A stretch of 64,000 nt of DNA from Isochrysis galbana (lineage: Eukaryota; Haptophyta; Isochrysidales; Isochrysidaceae). A program made the translations under genes and the position numbers. The notes under the pieces are model-generated. The model had not been told where the DNA came from and searched no databases. It worked only from the letters and a program-made list of their open reading frames with translations. The stretch lies in the NCBI GenBank assembly GCA_018136815.1, contig CM030939.1, positions 3,217,419-3,281,418 of the forward strand, given 5' to 3'. Below, piece after piece: positions 18,798 to 29,562 of this stretch (position 1 is the first letter of the stretch; every line of letters starts with the position of its first letter).

Positions 18798-21257
18798 TCA
18801 CAAAACATGATTCTGAAGTCGTACGTACCGGATGGACCGCACTTGAGGGGTGCGACGCAGTACCCCCTCAAAGTTGCAGTAAGCCACCGGAGAAAGCCCG
18901 TCATACTCCACGAGGTGAACCTGCCGTGGCACAGCGTCGTCCATATCCTTGGCATCTTCTACCTTCAGCTTCGTTGCTCTGGAGCAGTCCTCCCATAGGA
19001 AGAGAGGGACATTGATTCTTGAGGCCAGATCGAGCGCCTGCTGCTTGATCTCGTCTTCCACAAGGGTACGCCAACTGGTGTGTTCATGATTCTCATTGGT
19101 GAGCCTCTCTGCTTCGCTCATATCTGCGTGTGTGCGCCCTCCCTCGCTCACCCAGCCAGCGAAGAGCGGCTGGTCCACGAAGAGCACTGGTTCTCCGGTA
19201 TCAGATCGCGCAAGCAGCCGAGCAACCGCACGACCTGCAATACGATTGATTTTGGTCATACCTAGCGAGCGCGAGCGAAAATCTCTAGCCAATAGTAACC
19301 TAACGTTGCCTTGAGCGGTGAAGGAGAGGAGGGCAGCATTCTCTCGCGAGCAGTCTGGGGCGATGCGCATACACGTTTGCAAGTCCTCGCCCAACATGAA
19401 GAGGTCCTCAGCACCGCAAACCCCTGGTAGCCCTGATGGGGCGGAAAGGGCTGTCACCACACGGGCATTTCCGACAGCGGAACAGTTATCCTCTATTGTT
19501 GAAAGCTCGCAGTCGAGTTCATCGGCCTGAATCCACGACTCGACTACCTGCTTTGCGTGAGGACTTGCGGCACCCAGCCTCTTGAAGTGCTCAAGATTGG
19601 GAGGCGTTTTACATCGTAGCTCGTGAAGGGTCTCCAGCACCCCGCTAGCCGTCATGGGCAAGCGAAGTAATGCCCGGAGCCAGCGTTGGATAATCGGAGC
19701 CAGTGGTATGGCCTCGGTGTCGTCGGCATCTGCGCGTGAAGCAGCATCGGAAGCTTGATGGATAGCCAGAAAATCGAACAGGAGATGAGGCCGGCGCCAC
19801 TTCTTAAGACGCAGCAATCCCGTTGACAAGCTCGAGCCCCTTGTTGAACGCGCGGTGGCCATATTCGCAACGGCTGAGGGTCTGTCTACGGGAGATTCCT
19901 GGTCACTGTCACTCGCACCAGAGCCTTGTGCACTCAGACTCTCGAGAATAGTGTTGTCGACGAGCGACCAGAGCGAGTTGACATCAGGCTCACGCTGAAT
20001 CAAAATATTACGGAGCGAGGGTCGTGTTGAAGTGGCACGTTCCAGTAGAGAGTATACGAGTGTCAGCCCAACAATTGTCTGGGCAAGTCCTGTGGATTCG
20101 CCCAGCTCACGATCCGGTAAGAAGTGCTCTCCTGCGGAGCCTCCTCGGTATTGCTCGGCAACGTGACGCGTGGCAAGATCAGTCATGAGCTGCACCATAC
20201 ATCCAACGCGGGCCGTTGAAGCGAGCCATCGTGACCGCCCCCTGCGCCTCCCCTTGACAAGCGCTCCGTGGCTATTGCATAGGCAAACAGCTGCGGGCGA
20301 CCCTCGGGCAAGCGGTGGGGTACCAGATAATGGATCGGATGCATCCTGCAAGCCCTCTTCTAAGGCACTGCAGGCCCAATCGCGTAAGGTCCTGATCGCA
20401 CTCGTGCCCTCAACGCCGTCAGAGGCTACAGCTATAAGCAAGTCCAGTGCATCGCCACTGTGAGGCACGCCTCCTTGTAGCGACAGCGCACTATGGTTGG
20501 GGCGCAAGTGTTTCTCCGACTCATTGGCCGAATCTTGCCAGCCCTCCAGACCACCTATGGATGTCTGCCAAATACGACGTGGGAGTTCGAGGTATGGGAG
20601 TGCTGAGCGTATTGAGCGTGAATGAGATTGCACTCTGAAGCCCGAGATTGAGAATCTCTGCGAAAATACCCTTGGGTTTGTACATCCACGCCACGGTCGC
20701 GACAATGTCATGGCTGTACAAGAGTCTGTTTTTTGCGATCGCCAACCACCAAATGAGGAAAAGCCAGGCGAAAAGAAGCCACGACAAAGAAGTGTCAGAC
20801 TCGGAAGGCGGCGCCCTGTTGGCACGGACAACACAAGTGGCCGAGCAACAAAGAGCAATGACTCTCGCTCGCCTTTAGTGAGCACCGCATGAGTTCCGAC
20901 GAGCAGACCCAGTTCTGCAACGGCACGCTCGCACGCTCTATGACTGCGTAAGTCGCCATTACGTTTTAGCGAGTACTTGGCGACAGCATGTAACGCCGGC
21001 GCATGTGACTTCATCTCCAGCGCCAACTCTGCACACAGCAGCCTGCCATCACGCAGGTTAGGCGGAGGAGCTATGCCACCATCGAGCTGCCGCTCCGCTG
21101 CCTCCTCCGCAAGTGAGCACAGGCTTTCCTGCAGTAGATTGGCCAGGTTAAGCCAGAGAGCGTTGGCCTCAGCACGGGCGGGCGGCGCGTTGGCGCAACT
21201 GCACACTGCCTCACTGAGCGCCGTGTGCAGTCGCGCCACAGGAGAAGAGACAACCAT
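18798..21257 (-). CDS. large protein of unknown function
   Basis: 819 codons from the ATG at 21257 to the stop at 18798, one continuous frame. The N-terminal 150 residues are Ala/Leu-rich helices. Residues about 160-260 (GRRLPSLTLLCRGFFSPG onward) are of different composition and may be an unspliced in-frame intron. The C-terminal third (about 600-790) looks most like a folded domain: GEDLQTCMRIAPDCSRENA, then SFTAQGNVRLLLARD, then GEPVLFVDQPLFAGWVSEGG. I do not recognise the family. No transmembrane segment or signal is evident. It lies alone between repeat blocks. Its length without stops in a repeat-rich area argues that it is real. Confidence 0.6.
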   Translation of the reverse strand: MVVSSPVARLHTALSEAVCSCANAPPARAEANALWLNLANLLQESLCSLAEEAAERQLDGGIAPPPNLRDGRLLCAELALEMKSHAPALHAVAKYSLKRNGDLRSHRACERAVAELGLLVGTHAVLTKGERESLLFVARPLVLSVPTGRRLPSLTLLCRGFFSPGFSSFGGWRSQKTDSCTAMTLSRPWRGCTNPRVFSQRFSISGFRVQSHSRSIRSALPYLELPRRIWQTSIGGLEGWQDSANESEKHLRPNHSALSLQGGVPHSGDALDLLIAVASDGVEGTSAIRTLRDWACSALEEGLQDASDPLSGTPPLARGSPAAVCLCNSHGALVKGRRRGRSRWLASTARVGCMVQLMTDLATRHVAEQYRGGSAGEHFLPDRELGESTGLAQTIVGLTLVYSLLERATSTRPSLRNILIQREPDVNSLWSLVDNTILESLSAQGSGASDSDQESPVDRPSAVANMATARSTRGSSLSTGLLRLKKWRRPHLLFDFLAIHQASDAASRADADDTEAIPLAPIIQRWLRALLRLPMTASGVLETLHELRCKTPPNLEHFKRLGAASPHAKQVVESWIQADELDCELSTIEDNCSAVGNARVVTALSAPSGLPGVCGAEDLFMLGEDLQTCMRIAPDCSRENAALLSFTAQGNVRLLLARDFRSRSLGMTKINRIAGRAVARLLARSDTGEPVLFVDQPLFAGWVSEGGRTHADMSEAERLTNENHEHTSWRTLVEDEIKQQALDLASRINVPLFLWEDCSRATKLKVEDAKDMDDAVPRQVHLVEYDGLSPVAYCNFEGVLRRTPQVRSIRYVRLQNHVL

Positions 21258-21555
21258 GCAGGTTCACCCAGTGGCCAGTGGAGAAGAGACGAGGAAGGAC
21301 AATCGAGGCACAGGCGAGCACGACGCCAACGAGGTGTGGAGGAGGCAGGGAGGCGAGAGAGGGCTGAGCGGTCCGCGCTGACGACGCCGGGGGCCCCGAG
21401 CTACGACCGCCTCGGGGGGCTGTAGTATCTGCGAGAGAAGAGAAGGGAAAACGAGATCATGAGAAGACCGCCGAGGGGCATGTCGAGGCGTGCAGATCGC
21501 ACGCTGCTGGGGCAATCAAGAGTCAAGAGTTATGTCAAGAGTTTTCTTGTTGTCC

Positions 21556-21662
21556 TAGTTTAATCCTAGTGCTGAGGGACCGTGCCTCAACGGCAACGGA
21601 GCCCCTCCCCCGCGATGGGGGTGTGCGCGGTTGGTGCATGGCTCGTCCGGTGTATGTGGCTA
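21556..21662 (+). repeat. 100-bp dispersed repeat, inverted copy at 62430-62545
   Basis: tagtttaatcctagtgctga, ggaccgtgcctca, cggcaacggagcccctcccc and gtgcgcggttggtgcatg occur here and, reverse-complemented, at 62430-62545 with a few substitutions and an 8-bp difference. A small non-autonomous element is likely; no tRNA-type promoter boxes are convincing. Confidence 0.85.
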
Positions 21663-22468
21663 GGGATGCTAGCCAACAAGACTTCTTACAAGACTACAAT
21701 CTTCAACGTGGTACCCTCGCCGAGAGACCACCCCAACTTCTACAACAATAGCGCATAGCGCGCTCGACGACGCCGCTCAAGGGTACAACACCACAACGAA
21801 TAAACTCTAAACTCGACAAATTTGTTGAAAATTGTTTCTTCGACTCAGCGGCCGCCGACCGTGCCACACGCTCCTCCAAGTGGTGGGACCTGGACCATAT
21901 GGCCAAATCACTCAACAACTTCAGTGGCAGCGTGGCAGCCACAGCCACAACCAGAACCGCCCGCACTCGACAGTTCACAGCTCACAGTTCACAAGGGTGG
22001 CCAAACAACAAATCCACATCGAATGACTCCAAAATCCATCCCTCAGCAGCTATTTTTAGAGCCCTCGAGGCGTCGGGACGCTCAAGGTCGTCACCCGTGT
22101 CGAATCGTCACATCGGCCACTACTAGGCGCGTCGAATCTCCCCGGACGGCACCGGGCTGCGAGATTGCTACTTGGCGCAACAGCGTTGCAAAGTCGGGCA
22201 ATTCAAGCAAGGAAGTCCCCATTGCTGTAATGGGAAAAAATCTCTTCCGCCCTCTGGGGAACGATTGCCCGCGCCTCCTCACTTTTTCGTCAAATTTAAT
22301 AGTTGCCGCCTCTGCTGCACCCCCCACCTTGGGAGACGCGCTCGCAACGGGTGCGGGCGAAAAGTCAAAGATTCCCGGAGCTTCAGAATTCACAAAGATG
22401 TGCTCTGAGCTCCACCTGGACATGGAGAAATTCACCCTGTTGCGGGTAGGGGGAGCACCCCATGCGAC

Positions 22469-22546
22469 GCGCTCTACTCTTAGAGCGCGCCTCCTCACAT
22501 GCAAAGAGGAGCGTCCCAGACACACTCTATTCTTAGAGCGTGTCTC
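22469..22546. repeat. two consecutive short hairpins
   Basis: gcgctctactcttagagcgc (22469-22488) has an 8-bp perfect stem; 30 bases on, gacacactctattcttagag-cgtgtc (22519-22546) forms a similar stem with the same loop core (ctattctta). They are flanked by low-complexity sequence without genes (21663-22690). Confidence 0.7.
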
Positions 22547-22689
22547 CCCTTCCGCCCCTCTCCCCCGGTTCCCTCGCATGCAGCTCCAGCCGGGATCCCT
22601 TCCTTCCCTCCTTCCGTGAAACCCCAGCGGTTCCTTTTGTTCCCTCGGCCCGCGAGGCTCGGAGCCCCCCCGCGCTCGCCCCTTGTTCC

Positions 22690-23427
22690 TCCCCCATCCG
22701 ACGCCCGGCTCTCCCCTTCGTTCCATTAGTCTTTCCTCTGTTCCTAGAATTTCCCCGTGTTTTCTTTCCCCGTCGTCCCGGTTTGTTTTTTACCCTCGTC
22801 CTCTTGTTTCTGGCGCGCTCGCCCGGAAGCACCCCCTCGTGTTGTCTCTGGTGTGCTCCACTCCGTTCCACTCGTTGTCATGTCTCCCGATCCCGCTCTC
22901 ACACCATGTAACAGGACCTATCAAGGCGCTTCCTCACCCCCGTCGCGCCCTCCCTCTCCCTCCACACACCACACAACCCAAGCCTCACAACAGCCCCACC
23001 CAGTCCACACATCCACCAACACAACCACCTCCTTCTCACCTCACTCGCCACATGGTAGCGGAGGGGTGCCGATCGCACCCATATGTGAGATCCATCGTCA
23101 AGTCCTCCTGCCTGGCCAACCCTCCTGATGTACCTCAAAACACACTGTGGAGCATCTGAAGTTAATGAGATTCTACAGATCGCGGATTCGGTGGATATGA
23201 ACGAGTCCCGCATCTATAAAGCTGGTCGCCTGCAACACATTAGTCCATTATGGGCCTCAGGCCTCAGTTCTCGTGCAGGCGGGTGTGCCGCAAAAGTGAA
23301 ATTAGTCAGATGCGGGAGGCAAGCGCAAGGAGGACAGAGTGGACGCAGGTTGCTTTGAGCTTTGAGGACACTTTTCCACAAAAAGAATCTTATCCCCTAA
23401 ATTACGTAGCACGTATAGACGTAGCAC
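22690..23427. other. intergenic, C/T-rich, no gene accepted
   Basis: 22693-22735 repeats the sequence that flanks the first assembly gap. The C/T-rich stretch to 22900 gives long open frames on both strands with no motif. 22940-23040 is rich in CACA. Nothing further is recognised to the start of the minisatellite. Confidence 0.4.
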
Positions 23428-23636
23428 GGGGGTGATGGCGATTGAACGTTGCTGCTTCCATGTGAATGCTGATGGGGATTGAACGCTTTTCCATGCTGTG
23501 GGGGTGATGGCGATTGAACGCTGCTTTCCGTGTGTAGGCTGATGGTGATTGAACGCTTTTCCATGTGTAGGGCTGTAGGCTGATGGTGATTGAACGCTTT
23601 TCCATGCTGTGGGTGATGGTGATTGAACGCTTCTCG
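23428..23636 (+). repeat. minisatellite, unit about 30-38 bp, six copies
   Basis: The core gtgat-ggcgattgaacg-ctttccatg is repeated six times with alternating spacers (ctgtgggg or tgtaggct). Copies differ by substitutions and by length, so the array is old. The translated repeats (WKSVQSPSA) are a by-product. Confidence 0.9.
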
Positions 23637-23986
23637 CCTTTCGCGTGATGGCCGTGGCCAACTTTCGCGTGCCGAATGGGCCTGGCCGTTGCTACGAGTT
23701 TCTCTTCCGCGCAGAGCGCTTTCTCGCCGAGCTCACTCGTTCTTATAGTTGTAGCAGCAAGATGGAGCTTTCATAAAGAGTACAAGTTGGTTGGTAGGGA
23801 GCATATCGGCCGCTCGTTGTGCAACCGGTAGCAATATAGCCAGTGACAATCGCTCGTACATTCATGCACCACGTTGCTGTTGCACACGGCGCCACGACGG
23901 CACAGCACAGAAAATGTGCACTTGGCATGGTTGCGCGTGTGATGCAAAGGCACACATACAAGAGTACGCACTTGCCACAAGAATGT

Positions 23987-24255
23987 TTATGCCGCCCACA
24001 CTTCGCAACCCTATCGGATTCCTTCTATTGGACCCGATCCCAAACAACTGTCAATCCATCCAAAAGGAGCACGCGACCGTGCGAGACGAGGGAGACGAAA
24101 GGTCACTTGGGCGCCTTTCGCTTGCCGAGCACTTCTTTAATGTCACCGGACCCGCCATCGGTTTGGCGGTTTACTCCCTCGTTTATACGGCTCGAAGCAT
24201 CCGCAACTTCAACTACTTCTTTGAGTTTCGCGTGGAGAACGGCAAGAACCTATGA
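23987..24255 (+). CDS. possible exon, unrecognised
   Basis: The frame encoding RNPIGFLLLDPIPNNC ... LAEHFFNVTGPAIGLAVYSL has protein-like composition and ends at a TGA at 24253-24255. No start, splice partner or family was found; it may be the last exon of a gene or a relic. Confidence 0.25.
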
Positions 24256-24449
24256 GCATGGGAATGGAGTCGTCATATGAGTGCACTTCTTGATCTCCTT
24301 TGACGCAAACCAATTGATGGCATGTCACGCCAGCCAGCATATGCTATTCGCAAAGGACGAGCAGAGGCACTTAAAAATAGTTTCAGAAGCAACGGGGAAA
24401 GAACTTGAGATACAGCTCGAGGAGGGGCGTAAAGGGCAGTCGAGCGTGT

Positions 24450-25779
24450 CTAGCTGCGGTGTAGCACCTGGTGATCACACTCGCCAACGACAGTGCTAGA
24501 CGAACAACTCTGCCCTCGGGATCGAGAGCGACTTTGTTGCCTCGCCGCTGCTAGCATATCTTGACATGCACCCATAACCCAATCCTCAGTGATCAACGAG
24601 GCGATTCCAGCACGTGCGCGATCTGCAGGCCTCAAATCTGGGCGTTGGAGGTGGGAGGGGAATCCTCAGCCGGAGGTCGAGCCACAGAATGTGCAGTGAG
24701 ATAGGCGAGGTTTGTTGACGCCAAGTGAAGGAAGGTAATGGCGGCGTCAGACACGCAAAAATTGGTTGGCGGCTGGAGTTGAAGCAGAAGAAATTATTCT
24801 CACCCAGCCGTGTTTTCTGAACGACTGCACTCGGCGCTGATAATGTGGAGTCTGAAGAGGGCCCCCCGCGATCCTCTTCCTTTTTGCTTTTCCTCGGCGT
24901 TGGTTTTGGAATACGACCGGCAAGCTCTAGGGCTATTCGTTCCTATAGTTGGGACACACATGATTGGCATAGATAAGCAAGTGGTAGATTGAACATGGTA
25001 GAAAATGCCCTAGGCTTGAGAGAACTTCCCCAGCAACAAGATCTGTGTGCTACCATCTCGCAACAGTTGGTGAGCCAGCGGCCACACCTGGCTATGTTCT
25101 TGATTGCGGCATTCAGAGCACTTGCAAGAGCTCATGCAAGTTATACCAGCCTGAAAGCATTCGCAATACTTTTTGAGACAGCCCGACTTTTTGCAATGGC
25201 AGCCTTTGTTATGACGGCCCGGGTCCGCAGTGCCTGTCTCGAGCGCGATCTTCGGACGAAACGCGGCCGGATTTCTGTTGACAGAAGAGGCACACAGGGC
25301 AAGCTAACAGACAGGTCGCACCTGATGTTGGTGTGCTCTACTGTGCAACCTGGGACTACAGGGCGAGGGCATCACCTCTCGAGTGTCACATCAATTGCTT
25401 TGAGGCGCTTATCATTATTCTCTGGGTTGTTGTGGCAGCTCTGGCAGTTGCAGCCGAGGCAGTATTGCCCCGAGGCGAAGCACTCACAGTAGAGCTTCAA
25501 GCATCGCGAGTTGCGGCAGTTGCACTGGCCTCGCCTCTCCTGCCCAGGCTGCCGCCCCTGGCGGTGGCGAGGGACGCGGCCCCACGGGCTCTCGCCGAAG
25601 AGCGAGTCCATCCGCCGCGCGCGTGACAGGGCAGCGAGGGCGGAAGAGAGGTGGGGAGTGAGAGGGGTTCCGGGCGCGACTGCGCGTCGGATTACTGGGG
25701 CTCTCGGAGTGGCGTACTCCACGCGCAGGGGGGTGGGGGGGGGGCCTGCGATCATATGAAAAGTACGAACTCTCCCCAT
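24450..25779 (-). CDS. LIN54/TSO1 (tesmin) family CXC-hinge-CXC DNA-binding protein, four exons
   Basis: Exons 25779-25376, 25274-25088, 24924-24804 and 24622-24450 join in frame to 294 aa. Introns start gtgatg, gtgtgg and gtgaga and end in ag. The family binds the CHR element (TTYRAA) and acts in DREAM/MuvB-type cell-cycle gene control. Two cysteine domains are plain: [19 protein letters not shown] at about residue 85 and [19 protein letters not shown] in exon 2. Both keep the Tyr of L-K-x-Y-C-E-C-F that inserts into the minor groove in LIN54. The hinge reads [13 protein letters not shown] across intron 1, the classic RNPxAFxPKI motif, which confirms that splice. Exon 3 is a basic linker and exon 4 carries [20 protein letters not shown], like the helical tail of family members. 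The first 80 residues are short for the family; the start ATG is tentative. Confidence 0.9.
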
Positions 25780-26085
25780 GTTTTTGGAGCGGCGAGGGGA
25801 AGAGGAAGAAGAAGAAGAGGGGGGGGGGCGGGGGGGGCGGGGGGGGGCGGCGCGAGCTGGCGAGCGACCAGGTTACAATCTTCAATCCTGAAGTGTCCCT
25901 ACCAGAAATAGACTTATAAATACTGAGATCAAGAGGTGAACCGATGAACACGATAACACGATAAACCCATGCTCATGCCATGCTTCTTCTCTGTTTCTGT
26001 TCGAGTAGGAGTACTCGTAGAGCGCGTGGGCTCCGCCTCCATCGCCGGGGTCGTGCAGGAGGAGGGACGAGTGGACGAGTCGTGA
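25780..26085. other. intergenic, purine and G-run block
   Basis: gaagaagaag and G-run tract at 25796-25850, then unique sequence without a gene. Confidence 0.5.
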
Positions 26086-26345
26086 AAATAATTAATGTTA
26101 TATCCTAGCCAACCCCACTAGCTACTTGGACACAACTTTTCCGTCCCGGAATCCCGCCATGCCTGACGAGCCAGGTGTCCGGGTGCTACCGGGGGGAGGG
26201 GGCACCGCCCCCTCCCCTCGATATTCTCGATATTTGTCCTCCCCCCAGTGCATGCACCGACCCCGCGCACCCCAGCGCGTCCTCCCCTCGAGTCCACGCT
26301 GGGGGAAAACCCCTTTCGGGTAAAAGCAACGCGGGGGGGGGGGGG
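26086..26345 (-). mobile_element. 'CTAGGATATAACAT' family dispersed element, near-complete copy
   Basis: In minus sense it runs from ttacccgaaaggggttttcc through cgctggggtgcgcgggg, ggaggacaaatat, cacctggctcgtcaggcatg, gcgggattccgggacg and ends tggctaggatataacattaa-ttatt. The same order is seen at 29563-29782 (plus), partly at 44960-45035 and 2128-2200, and tail only at 45556-45600. No coding capacity; about 230-260 bp, so SINE-like or another short non-autonomous element. Confidence 0.8.
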
Positions 26346-26614
26346 GGCACTCGTGAGATAGGGGCCCAGAAGCACTAATCTCCCTCGCTGGAAATGTCAT
26401 TTACAAAAAAAACGATATGGTGGCGTATACAACAAAATTCATAAGGGGGCAATTAGACGCCCCCTCCCCTCTCTCGTGCGCGGGGATTATGCGGAGGGGA
26501 GGGAAGGGAGGGTGTCTACAACACAAGAATTCGAGCATACCGGCAAGGGATGTCGGGGGACGGTGTGCGGCTGGACCTGACTGACCGGCAAGGACCTCAA
26601 CGACATGATCGGGC

Positions 26615-27200
26615 TCACGGAGCGAGGTGGTCGAGACCCATGAGTTTGCACAGGTGCCGCACTGTGAAGCACGAGACCAGGGGGACGTGAAAGTAGAGTG
26701 CGGGTCCGGGCGCCAAGTTGATCGATGAGATTTCCGTGGTGGGCGTTTGGGGGATGAGGTTGTGAAAGACCAGCTTGACGATCTCGATCGCAGTCTCCTC
26801 GAGCACATCGCGAGGGGGCACCGTCTGTGCGATGAAGCGCAGCCTCATGATCAACGTGGGCACGCTGCGAGGCCTTTCCTTGGACTTGATGATCCACAGA
26901 AGCTGGGGCACAGTGATGGGCACCGAGGCGATGTCGTAGAATTCCAAGACGAGCTTCTTCGCCTCCGGGAAGGCGGCGTCCATGTCAAAGGTGTACAGGG
27001 AGGAGCTGTTCAGGAGAACGGCAGCCTTGATGAGGATGTCGACGGCCGACTGGTGGATGTAGCGGCCGTGCCCGAGTTCCATCGTGATGATGTCCTTGCG
27101 CTCGTCTTCGTCGATGTGCCGCCGCTTCGATGAGTGTGCAGGGGGGGCAGCATCTGTGTGCGACGGAGGACGGTAGACGGAAGGGCTGTGTGGCCAGACG
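26615..27200 (-). CDS. unrecognised ORF, about 170-195 aa
   Basis: A continuous frame ends at 26615. From SSKRRHIDEDERKDIITMEL onward it has good protein character: LIKAAVLLNSSSLYTFDMDA, AKKLVLEFYDIASVPITVPQ, IIKSKERPRSVPTLIMRL. No ATG precedes the conserved-looking part, so a 5' exon or a start near 27082 (ITMELGHG) is possible. No family recognised. An upstream ctgcaagcagcggcgcgggg repeat marks the boundary. Confidence 0.45.
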
Positions 27201-27352
27201 GAAGGGAAGGACCGAGCCGGCAGCGGGCGGGCGGCAGCGGCGCGGGGTGCAAGCAGCGGCGCGGGGTGCAAGCAGCGGCGCGGGTCCTACCCTCCAACGC
27301 CGCGCGTTGTGAGCCTCCGAACCTCCGTCTCTCTTCTCGTCCCTCGCACTCG

Positions 27353-27529
27353 ATGGTAGAAGCTGTCAGACCCGACTTCTACTATGACCTCTCAGACATA
27401 TTCCCGCAAGCAACCACCTACGACTCCTTCACGGCCGCGTCAGCTGCCGGCTCGATCGAACGGCCCTCTGCCCACGAGCCAGTAGTCATCGCGTGTTCGA
27501 CAGTACACCAAGGCACATGGGGACTATGA
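27353..27529 (+). CDS. small ORF, 58 aa, hypothetical
   Basis: ATG at 27353, stop at 27529, divergent from the ORF at 26615-27200. Acidic/aromatic N-terminus (MVEAVRPDFYYDLSDIFPQA). No family; could be a first exon. The following 480 bases to the DRC12-like gene are AT-richer and show no gene. Confidence 0.3.
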   Translation: MVEAVRPDFYYDLSDIFPQATTYDSFTAASAAGSIERPSAHEPVVIACSTVHQGTWGL

Positions 27530-28009
27530 GTCCCTTCTACTACAAAACTCCAGACATTTTTAAGTTTCTACAAGATACTCATCTTTTAGGGTGGACGGCC
27601 GTGAATCGTGAATTGTTGAATCGACGAAATAACGAAATAACCAAACTCGAAACTCGTAGCTCGTAGTTCCGTGTTTTATTTATTTATTTGAGTGGGTCCT
27701 CCCTCACGTCGTCTCTCGTCTCTTTGTCGCAGGCTCTCATAAGCTAAATGATACAGCTCATGACACTTGTATTTCTAGGTACAGCTCATACATACTTTAC
27801 TCTTACGAAAGCCCATAGAGTAGAGCCCTACCATTTTGTACCTATAGACTACTTTATGCAATAGGGATAAGCCAGGCCGCAAATCGAACCGAGAGCAGCT
27901 GCAGCGGTTTCTCCCTCTTGCGGGGCTGTGCGGCCAGCAGCGGGGAGGTGACGAGGGGCGGCTGTACGAAGCGGGACTCGGCTCGACTCAGCGAGTGCGC
28001 CCCGCGGTC

Positions 28010-28850
28010 ATGGCTCCGAAGAAAAAGGGAGGAGCAGGCAAGAAGGACGCAAAGAAGGCCGGCGGCGATGCTGACGGCGAGCTCACCCCGCAGGAGCTGC
28101 TGCGGCGTGCGGCATTCCGCATTGAATCCCTCGAGAGGCAACTTGCCTGGCGGGAGGAGAAAATGGCAGCGGCGCTCGCCAGCCAAAAGGAGTTGAAGGA
28201 GCGCGTGGCGTTGTATCACGAGGACTTCGAGCGAGAGAAGGCGTCCATTTTCGACATCGCCTCGGACATGACACGGCAGTACAAGGGGATGCAGGCGAGT
28301 CGCCGCACAAACAGGAGGGAACTACGATGCTGGGGCCCACACGTGTGCTCGTCCGCACTTTGGGCCAATCGTGTACGCTGGGATGACCATTCACGTTCGC
28401 TCCTCGTGGTCTTCCTTTCGCAGGAGGATATGCTAGCACGCATCAATTCATTGGAGAAAAGCGTTCAAGAGCAGAAGGACGCCTTAGAACTCTCACGCAT
28501 GCAGCTGGAAGAGGAGAGAAGGGACAAAGCTCAGGAGCTCGCGCACAAGGACGCCGAAATGGCAGATCTGCGGCAGAAGATGGAAGATATGGCCTTAGAA
28601 TTCGGTGAGTCCACTGACGCCGTGTTCTTGAGGCCCGTCTTCACTCGTTGTTTGTGCTATATCCACAACTTGGTTTTGATCTACCACCCCATTTCCTCAC
28701 CATCTGTGTTGACCAGGGGACATGCTCAAAGAGACGCTTGACAAGATGGGTGCACAGATTGAAATCTCGAGTGGCAGCTTCGATGGTGGCAGCGCGTCTC
28801 TGGCACGAAGGCTAGACGAGTTTAAAATGGGGATCGGCACCGAAAAATAG
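28010..28850 (+). CDS. DRC12/CCDC153-like ciliary coiled-coil protein, three exons
   Basis: Exons 28010-28294, 28424-28604 and 28717-28850 give 199 aa. The family is a small subunit of the nexin-dynein regulatory complex in motile cilia. Seen: a Lys/Gly-rich start (MAPKKKGGAGKKDAKKAG), a coiled coil with IESLERQLAWREEKMAAA, the diagnostic DIASDMTRQYKGMQ segment that in animal homologues reads DMTRQYKTMQ, then INSLEKSVQEQKDALELSRM. Intron 1 (129 bp) starts GC (cag|gcgagt) and ends cgcag; it is a multiple of three and stop-free, so retention would add 43 residues in the middle of the coiled coil. Intron 2 (112 bp) is GT-AG. The presence of this gene implies a motile cilium. Confidence 0.85.
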
Positions 28851-29229
28851 TAAGCTTAGGAGAGGCGGGATCATGGGATTGCGCTCTTGAAAGAATGGCT
28901 GGGGGTATTCATCTCGATCTCAGCCACATTAAGAATCAATATGCTAGTCATGGATCCGATTGGGCTCTGGTCGGTTGAGCATGGATGGTAGTGCAATCGA
29001 GCTTGAGATTGAGAGGACGCACCTTGAGGCTTGAAGCTCTGCATATCTTTGTTGGTCAAAATCTCACGGACCTCCTTATGCTCATGGAAGTTCTCAGACG
29101 GGCTTAGTTGGGCTCATGAAGTGGTGTACATTTTGTGGGTTTTGGATTAGGTGGGCGCTTCAATGCTCGCTTTCCGCAGTTTTCACATGTGCACCCTTGT
29201 TGGAAGTCGAAATGTATGTACTAGTACTC
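28851..29229. other. intergenic, no gene seen
   Basis: The 3' side of the DRC12-like gene up to the LINE 5' fragment. No repeat or ORF of note. Confidence 0.5.
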
Positions 29230-29475
29230 AACTATCGTTATCGTTAAAACGACAGGGTCATGGAGCGCACCACGCTCCCCTCCTCTCTCTCCGCCCACCC
29301 CCTTCCTTGGCTTGCAGGAGTGACTTATCCCGACTGCCCAGCCTCGCCCAGAGAGCTGGGTACAGATCGCACGCCCTGGCCCGCGCTGGCCAGCTTGTAG
29401 CTTGTCGCTCTGCTCTGAGCCCAAGCCTTCCTCCCCCTGGACGGCCCCTGTCGCATCCGCGAGTTCTAGGTCTAG
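29230..29475 (+). mobile_element. LINE 5'-terminal fragment
   Basis: aactatcgttatcgttaaaa-cgac then agggtcATGgagcgcacc: the conserved 5' end with an internal duplication of atcgtt in the stem. The N-terminal ORF starts MERTTLPSSLSAHPLPWLAG and ends after about 46 codons. The 3' limit is uncertain. Confidence 0.75.
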
Positions 29476-29562
29476 GACTCATAAGAAGTAGAAAGAAGAA
29501 GTAAGAAAAACAGAAAGGAGGAGAACGTTGCAGAAAAATCTGCAATTAGGTCCCTGCGTCGT

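Noticed and set aside
22091-22726. Minus-strand 211-codon ORF starting MERRGEP
   Set aside because: GC-driven open frame over a dispersed repeat; no motif, and the start only superficially resembles the LINE MERAP module (no hairpin, no aactat).
23302-23661. ORFs with WKSVQSPSA repeats
   Set aside because: Translation of the minisatellite; all six frames give repeats.
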